Assembly: GCA_000436035.1 (NCBI GenBank)
Contig: FR893185.1
Coordinates: forward strand, 1-44,462
DNA length: 44,462 nt
Direction: 5' to 3'
DNA from: Prevotella sp. CAG:732
Lineage (GTDB): Bacteria; Bacteroidota; Bacteroidia; Bacteroidales; Bacteroidaceae
Below are positions 40,346 to 44,462 of this stretch, piece by piece. Under the pieces are notes generated by a model that searched no databases, was not told where the DNA came from, and was given only the letters and a program-made list of their open reading frames with translations. Positions within the stretch are counted from its first letter, which is position 1, and every line of letters begins with the position of its first letter. Made by a program: the position numbers and the translations under genes.

Positions 40346-42831
40346 TCTGCTTTTTTCTTTTTCCATTCTACTCCAATTCCTACAACCAAGAGGAGCAAGA
40401 GGACGACGTAACCGATGTAGGCTACGGTCTCAGTCTTCTTGAGAGATGAAGGATGGAAGTCGAGTACCACCTTGTGGCTGCCTGCCTTCACATTCAAGGC
40501 ACGAAGGATGTAGTTCACTCTGCCAAGCTCAGCTGGCTGTCCATCTACAGTTGCCGTCCAACCAGGATAGTAAATCTCAGAGAAGACAATGACACCGCCC
40601 TTGCTAGACTTCACCTCGTAAGTGAGGTTGTTTGGCTTATATTGTATCATCTTCACCATCGAAGTATCGTCTTGTGGCACGCTCTGTCCGAGTTGTTCCT
40701 TGAACTTGGCATCAGCCACCGCCTCATGGCGAAGGTTCAACTTGCCCACCTCGTCAATTTCCTCGTTGGCATTGTTGGCATAAGTCACCTTATCCACAAA
40801 CCAAGCGTTGCCATAAGCGTATGGGTTCTGCACCGGAACGGTCTGTCCACCCTGCAATGGGAAGATGAAGTACTTGGTATTCAGCATGTTCAAGACAGGG
40901 AAGATGCTGTCGCCATTCACCTTGGTCATATCACCACCAGCCTCAGCCACCGCCTTCATCGTCTTCTGCATCTCAGGAGCGATGTAAGCGTCTATCATCT
41001 CCTGGTAGCGACGAAGCTTTGCAGGGTGATAGCCGCCGATGCTCTTGTGATAGTAAGAAGTCTCGTTCTCATTGAAGGTATTGGATGCGAGATTGAGCAC
41101 ACGATAGTCGAGGCTCTTGTCGCGGAGGATGAGCTTGTCGGTCTCTGTCATCTGCTGAGGTGCATCACGCTGGAACTTATCCACAAACATCTCATCATAG
41201 AGATAACGCTTGTTGACCATCCACATATCCACCAAGCAGAGCACGGCGATGCCTGCAATCATAAATTCGGCACCGAGTTTCTTCATTTTGTAAAGCAAGA
41301 GGAAGACACAACCGATGACGATGATCCAGAAGGAACGCCAGCAATCGGATGTGAAGATGCCCTTGCGAATCTCGGTCAGATTGCTGATAATAGGACCTTG
41401 GTATTCGGCAGGCAACTGTTGCAGAGCCTGCAACTCCTGTACCGAAACGAAGTCTGGGAAGAAGACACCCGGCATGATGGCAAACAACAAGCAGAAGCCT
41501 GCTGTCAAACCGAAGCTGGCATATACGAACTTCTTCTTGATGGTCAATATCTCAGGTTCATCCACTATCTTCTTCAAAGCCATCATCGCCAGCAATGGGA
41601 TGGTGAACTCAGCGATGACGAGGATGGAAGCCACCGTTCGGAACTTGGCATACATCGGCATGTAATCCAAGAAGAAATTGGTGAACGGCATGAAGTTTCT
41701 ACCCCAAGAGAGCAAGATGCTCAAGATGGTGGCAGCGAGCAATGCCCACTTCATCGGTCCCTTGACGATAAACAAGCCGAGGATAAAGAGCATGCAAACG
41801 AATGCTCCCACATAGACAGGTCCGCTCGTACCAGGCTGGTTGCCCCAGTACTGTCCGAGCTGTTGATAAATCTGCACGAAGTTAGGGTCAGCCTTCTCCA
41901 TCGCCTTGGCGTTCTGTGACAATGGCACGGAAGCACCTCCCTTGGCATCAGGAATCAAGAGCGTCCAAGTCTCGTCGATGCCATAGCTCCACTGGGTGAT
42001 ATAGTCACGGTCGAGACCGCTGCTGGTCTGGTTGGCAGCATTCTTCTTCACGAGTTCACTCTTGCCACGCATCGTCTCCTGCCCATACTGCCAAGTATGA
42101 TAGAGGTTGCTGAGATTCAAGCTGATACCGATGGCTGCACCCACGATGCACACCGCCGTAGCCTTGCCGAAGCGAGCCATCTGCTTCTGCTTGATGGCAT
42201 CGACCAAGAAGGCGATGACCATGAAGAAGATGATGAAGAGGTAATAGTATGTCATCTGCACGTGGTTGGCGTTCACCTCGAAGGCAGCGAAAATCGCCGT
42301 CACAAGCAAGCCCCACAGATATTTGCCTCGATAAGCCAGCACGATACCCGCAATCATTGGAGGAAGATAAGCCAAAGCCATCACCTTCCAGATATGTCCT
42401 GCGGCAATGATGATAAAGAAATAGGAGGAGAATGCCCAAATGATGGAGCCAAGCGCCGCCAAGGACTGACGGAAGTTGAAGGCTCTCAACAAGATATAGA
42501 ATCCCAGGAGGTATGCAAAGACATACCAAACATAGTCGGGCAACCAAAGATGATAGGCATTGACAGCCTGTTTCAAGACGGCACCGCTCTCGTAGGATGG
42601 TGACATCTGGTAGGTAGGCATACCGCCGAAAACGGAGTTGGTCCAGCGGGACACCTCACCGGTTTGTTGCTGGAAGAGTTCCTTCTCGTGTCCCAGTCCC
42701 TTGCCAGCAGAGGCATCGTGACGGAACAAGATTCGTCCATCCATATCGGCAGGCATGAAATAGACGAAGGATACGATCGCAAACAAAACTACTGCCAGAA
42801 TATCCAGCAGATACTTCTTCAATACTTTCAT
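40342..42831 (-). CDS. yfhO: YfhO-like polytopic membrane protein
   Basis: This 829-residue inner-membrane protein has about 12-13 spans and a C-terminal periplasmic region. It opens with a span (LLDILAVVLFAIVSFVYFMPADMDG) and contains HDASAGKGLGHEKELFQQQTGEVSRWTNSVFGGMPTYQ, typical of the Bacteroidetes branch of this family, and the closing VIVFSEIYYPGWTATVDGQPAELGRVNYILRALNVKAG followed by a last span. In Gram-positive relatives YfhO helps modify lipoteichoic acid; here transfer of a lipid-linked sugar across the envelope is likely but unproven. It is the first gene of the operon with the GSCFA gene and has a consensus promoter at 42861-42891. Confidence 0.88.
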   Translation of the reverse strand: MKVLKKYLLDILAVVLFAIVSFVYFMPADMDGRILFRHDASAGKGLGHEKELFQQQTGEVSRWTNSVFGGMPTYQMSPSYESGAVLKQAVNAYHLWLPDYVWYVFAYLLGFYILLRAFNFRQSLAALGSIIWAFSSYFFIIIAAGHIWKVMALAYLPPMIAGIVLAYRGKYLWGLLVTAIFAAFEVNANHVQMTYYYLFIIFFMVIAFLVDAIKQKQMARFGKATAVCIVGAAIGISLNLSNLYHTWQYGQETMRGKSELVKKNAANQTSSGLDRDYITQWSYGIDETWTLLIPDAKGGASVPLSQNAKAMEKADPNFVQIYQQLGQYWGNQPGTSGPVYVGAFVCMLFILGLFIVKGPMKWALLAATILSILLSWGRNFMPFTNFFLDYMPMYAKFRTVASILVIAEFTIPLLAMMALKKIVDEPEILTIKKKFVYASFGLTAGFCLLFAIMPGVFFPDFVSVQELQALQQLPAEYQGPIISNLTEIRKGIFTSDCWRSFWIIVIGCVFLLLYKMKKLGAEFMIAGIAVLCLVDMWMVNKRYLYDEMFVDKFQRDAPQQMTETDKLILRDKSLDYRVLNLASNTFNENETSYYHKSIGGYHPAKLRRYQEMIDAYIAPEMQKTMKAVAEAGGDMTKVNGDSIFPVLNMLNTKYFIFPLQGGQTVPVQNPYAYGNAWFVDKVTYANNANEEIDEVGKLNLRHEAVADAKFKEQLGQSVPQDDTSMVKMIQYKPNNLTYEVKSSKGGVIVFSEIYYPGWTATVDGQPAELGRVNYILRALNVKAGSHKVVLDFHPSSLKKTETVAYIGYVVLLLLLVVGIGVEWKKKKAE

Positions 42832-42860
42832 TATTCTTATAAACGTTTATATTTTGGTTG

Positions 42861-42891
42861 CAAAGATAATGAGAAATGAAGAAATCACAAA
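42861..42891 (-). promoter_or_regulatory. Consensus promoter of the yfhO-like operon
   Basis: On the minus strand TTTG (42888-42891), a 19-base spacer and TATCTTTG (42861-42868) match the Bacteroidetes consensus exactly. The start codon is 30 bases downstream. Confidence 0.82.
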
Positions 42892-42941
42892 ATAAAAAAA
42901 GTTATTTTTGCATATTATGCGATGAGAATGGGAAATTTAAG

Positions 42942-43007
42942 GGGAAGTTAGAGGAATTAGAAGTTAAAGAAGTTAGAGAAGTTATCGCTTCGTTAGAAGT
43001 TAAAAAA
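42942..43007. repeat. Degenerate GAAGTTA tandem tract
   Basis: GAAGTTA or AGTTA(A/G)AGA units recur at roughly 9-base steps (GAAGTTAGAGGAATTAGAA, GTTAAAGAA, GTTAGAGAA, GTTATCGCTTC, GTTAGAAGTTA). A small hairpin GAAG-ttatcg-CTTC is possible. Confidence 0.6.
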
Positions 43008-43067
43008 TCTCCTTATATGTAAGTGTTGCCGACATATCGTAAACTGAATAGTACCCAAAACTGACGG

Positions 43068-43098
43068 CAAAGTTACCATAAATCGCAGACACATCAAA
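43068..43098 (-). promoter_or_regulatory. Consensus minus-strand promoter with no ordinary gene behind it
   Basis: On the minus strand TTTG (43095-43098), a 19-base spacer and TAACTTTG (43068-43075) match the consensus. It points across the GAAGTTA tract towards the yfhO-like gene, about 230 bases away. Confidence 0.6.
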
Positions 43099-43113
43099 AT
43101 ATTTCTTCACTTT

Positions 43114-43145
43114 TTTGCCTAACAAGATATTATTTTGTAATTTTG
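43114..43145 (+). promoter_or_regulatory. Consensus promoter of mtnN-luxS
   Basis: TTTG (43114-43117), a 20-base spacer and TAATTTTG (43138-43145) match the Bacteroidetes consensus. The leader is about 20 bases. The position shows that an in-frame TTG at 43115 cannot be the start of mtnN. Confidence 0.82.
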
Positions 43146-43171
43146 CAAACGAAAAAGTAATAAGATTATCA

Positions 43172-43870
43172 ATGAAAATAGGAATTATCGTTGCGATGGA
43201 CAAGGAGTTCACGCAACTCAAGACTTTGCTCGGCGAGTCACAAACTGAGCGAAAGAACTTCAAGGACTTCGTCATCGGCAAGATAGGCGACAACGAGGTG
43301 GTGATGCAACAGTGTGGCATCGGCAAGGTGAACAGTACCATCGGTGCCGTGGAGATGATCGACAACTATCATCCCGACCTCATCATCTCTTCGGGCGTGG
43401 CTGGTGGTGCCGACATCAACCTCAACGTGACTGAGGTGGTGGTTGCCACCGAATGCGTATATCATGATGCTTATTGTGGTGACGAGTGCGAGTTCGGGCA
43501 GATACTCGGTATGCCTGCCACCTTCAAGACTCCTCAGGAGTATGTGGAGAAGGCACTTGCCATCAACGACTTGCCCGACAACCAGCACCCTAAGATTCAT
43601 GCCGGTCAGATTGTGAGCGGCGAATGGTTTGTGGATAGCAAGGAGAAGATGCGTGGCATCCTGGAGCACTTTCCTCATGCCATGGCTGTGGATATGGAGA
43701 GCTGTTCCATCGCTCAGACCTGTCACATCTACAAGACTCCTTTCATCTCCTTCCGCATCATCAGCGACGTGCCTCTCAAAGACACCAAAGCTCAGATGTA
43801 CTTCGACTTTTGGGCGAAGATGGCAGAAGGTTCTTTCAACGTAACCAAGGCTTTCCTCGAAAGCCTCTAA
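43172..43870 (+). CDS. mtnN: 5'-methylthioadenosine/S-adenosylhomocysteine nucleosidase
   Basis: The start is the ATG at 43172 (232 residues), since the promoter lies just upstream. The N-terminus MKIGIIVAMDKEF carries the catalytic Glu (E12), VMQQCGIGKVNSTIGAVEMID is the loop that binds the base, VDMESCSIAQ binds ribose, and SFRIISDVPLKD holds the catalytic Asp. The enzyme hydrolyses SAH to adenine and S-ribosylhomocysteine, and MTA to methylthioribose. luxS begins 11 bases after its stop, so the two successive steps of the activated methyl cycle are encoded together; LuxS then cleaves S-ribosylhomocysteine. Confidence 0.95.
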   Translation: MKIGIIVAMDKEFTQLKTLLGESQTERKNFKDFVIGKIGDNEVVMQQCGIGKVNSTIGAVEMIDNYHPDLIISSGVAGGADINLNVTEVVVATECVYHDAYCGDECEFGQILGMPATFKTPQEYVEKALAINDLPDNQHPKIHAGQIVSGEWFVDSKEKMRGILEHFPHAMAVDMESCSIAQTCHIYKTPFISFRIISDVPLKDTKAQMYFDFWAKMAEGSFNVTKAFLESL

Positions 43871-43881
43871 CATATTATATT

Positions 43882-44367
43882 ATGAACAAGATTCCAAGTT
43901 TTACCATCAATCATAACAAGTTGCTCCGTGGCATCTACGTCAGTCGCAAGGACGAGGTGGGCGGAGAAGTCGTCACCACTTTCGACATCCGTATGAAAGT
44001 GCCTAACCAGGAGCCTTGTCTCCACAACGGTGCCATCCACACCATCGAGCACCTTGCCGCCACTTACCTCCGCAATGACGAGGAGTGGAAGGATCGCATC
44101 ATCTATTGGGGACCTATGGGATGCCTCACTGGCAACTACCTCTTGATACGTGGCGACCTAGAGAGCAAGGACATCGTGGAACTGATGAAGCGCACCTTCC
44201 AGTTTATCGCCGACTTCGAGGGCGAGATTCCTGGTCAGGCAGCCAAGGACTGTGGCAACTACTTGCTCCACGACCTTCCGATGGCAAAGTATGAGTCGAA
44301 GAAATATCTCGAAGAGGTACTCAATGTCATCAAGGAAGAGAACTTGATTTATCCGACACAAGACTAA
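43882..44367 (+). CDS. luxS: S-ribosylhomocysteine lyase (AI-2 synthesis)
   Basis: LuxS splits S-ribosylhomocysteine into homocysteine and 4,5-dihydroxy-2,3-pentanedione, the AI-2 precursor. From the ATG at 43882 the product has 161 residues, the usual LuxS length. The metal site is H53 and H57 in AIHTIEHLAA together with C124 in AKDCGNYLLHDL, with Glu56 beside them; C81 in GPMGCLTGNY is the catalytic Cys. VTTFDIRMKVPNQEP is the conserved strand. It is the second gene after mtnN and ends at a strong terminator. The homocysteine is then recycled to methionine by an enzyme encoded elsewhere. Confidence 0.96.
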   Translation: MNKIPSFTINHNKLLRGIYVSRKDEVGGEVVTTFDIRMKVPNQEPCLHNGAIHTIEHLAATYLRNDEEWKDRIIYWGPMGCLTGNYLLIRGDLESKDIVELMKRTFQFIADFEGEIPGQAAKDCGNYLLHDLPMAKYESKKYLEEVLNVIKEENLIYPTQD

Positions 44368-44376
44368 AAAAGAAGA

Positions 44377-44419
44377 AAAAATAAACACGGACAAATTCAA
44401 TTTGTCCGTGTTTATTTTT
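44377..44419 (+). terminator. Strong terminator after luxS
   Basis: AAAAATAAACACGGACAAA (44377-44395) and its exact complement (44401-44419) form a 19-bp stem with loop TTCAA, followed by further T-rich sequence. It starts 10 bases past the luxS stop and could act in both directions. Confidence 0.93.
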
Positions 44420-44462
44420 GGGTTAAAACTACGAGTTATTTTTTTTAACATAAAGCTCTAAA

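Larger units (their letters stand above)
42832..43171. other. Intergenic region between yfhO-like and mtnN genes: three promoters and a short repeat
   Basis: No gene of normal size is seen. The region holds the yfhO-like promoter (42861-42891), a degenerate GAAGTTA repeat tract (about 42942-43007), a second minus-strand consensus promoter (43068-43098) and the mtnN promoter (43114-43145). An 11-codon ORF on the minus strand (stop at about 43000) would follow the second promoter. Confidence 0.6.

Noticed and set aside
1..44462. tRNA, rRNA or complete insertion sequences
   Set aside because: Reading the intergenic regions on both strands showed no cloverleaf with a TTCGA-type loop, no rRNA stretches and no transposase.

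Overview
The window looks like chromosomal DNA of a gut Bacteroidales of the Prevotella/Segatella type. The evidence is SusC/SusD pairs, a hybrid two-component regulator (sensor, kinase, receiver and AraC domains in one protein), BspA-type leucine-rich repeats, a fused MurF-Alr, a GSCFA protein, promoters of the Bacteroidetes form TTTG-N19/20-TAnnTTTG, and a TPP riboswitch ahead of a TonB receptor and PnuT. Identities rest on motifs and recalled family features; no database was searched.

Left part (1-12.7 kb): a glycan-use region. It holds the 5' end of a SusC-like receptor, a GH5 glycanase and a hybrid sensor/regulator, all on the minus strand, then rmuC (+), which converges on a second susC-susD pair (-). 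Three hairpin-forming repeats at an exact 23-bp period lie between rmuC and susD.

Middle (12.7-22.3 kb): a thiamine salvage operon (TPP riboswitch, TonB receptor, pnuT); dnaA, with a consensus promoter and two DnaA boxes upstream and a third inside the gene; an amidase-mlaD cell-envelope operon; a stand-alone protein resembling the C-terminal domain of B12-dependent ribonucleotide reductase, coupled to folB; and a nitroreductase.

22.3-26.2 kb: an apparent hexuronate operon (minus strand, order GatC-like EIIC, kduI, exuT). KduI carries a signal peptide, and the EIIC has no other PTS partner in view.

26.3-36.9 kb: an AT-richer accessory stretch bracketed by two AAA ATPases of the DUF4143 and DUF234 kinds, each ending in PD-(D/E)XK-like residues. 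Each has its own repeat structure directly upstream: four 15-bp repeats at an exact 33-bp pitch for the first, and two 54-bp-spaced large inverted repeats for the second. Between them are a subtilase with a type IX secretion tail, an overlapping gene pair that looks like a toxin-antitoxin module, a large BspA-like surface protein and a small Gly-rich peptide gene. This stretch is the best candidate for undescribed biology.

Right part (37-44.4 kb): a cell-envelope operon (yfhO-like, GSCFA, murF-alr; minus strand) from a consensus promoter, and a divergent mtnN-luxS operon (activated methyl cycle and AI-2) with its own consensus promoter and a strong terminator.
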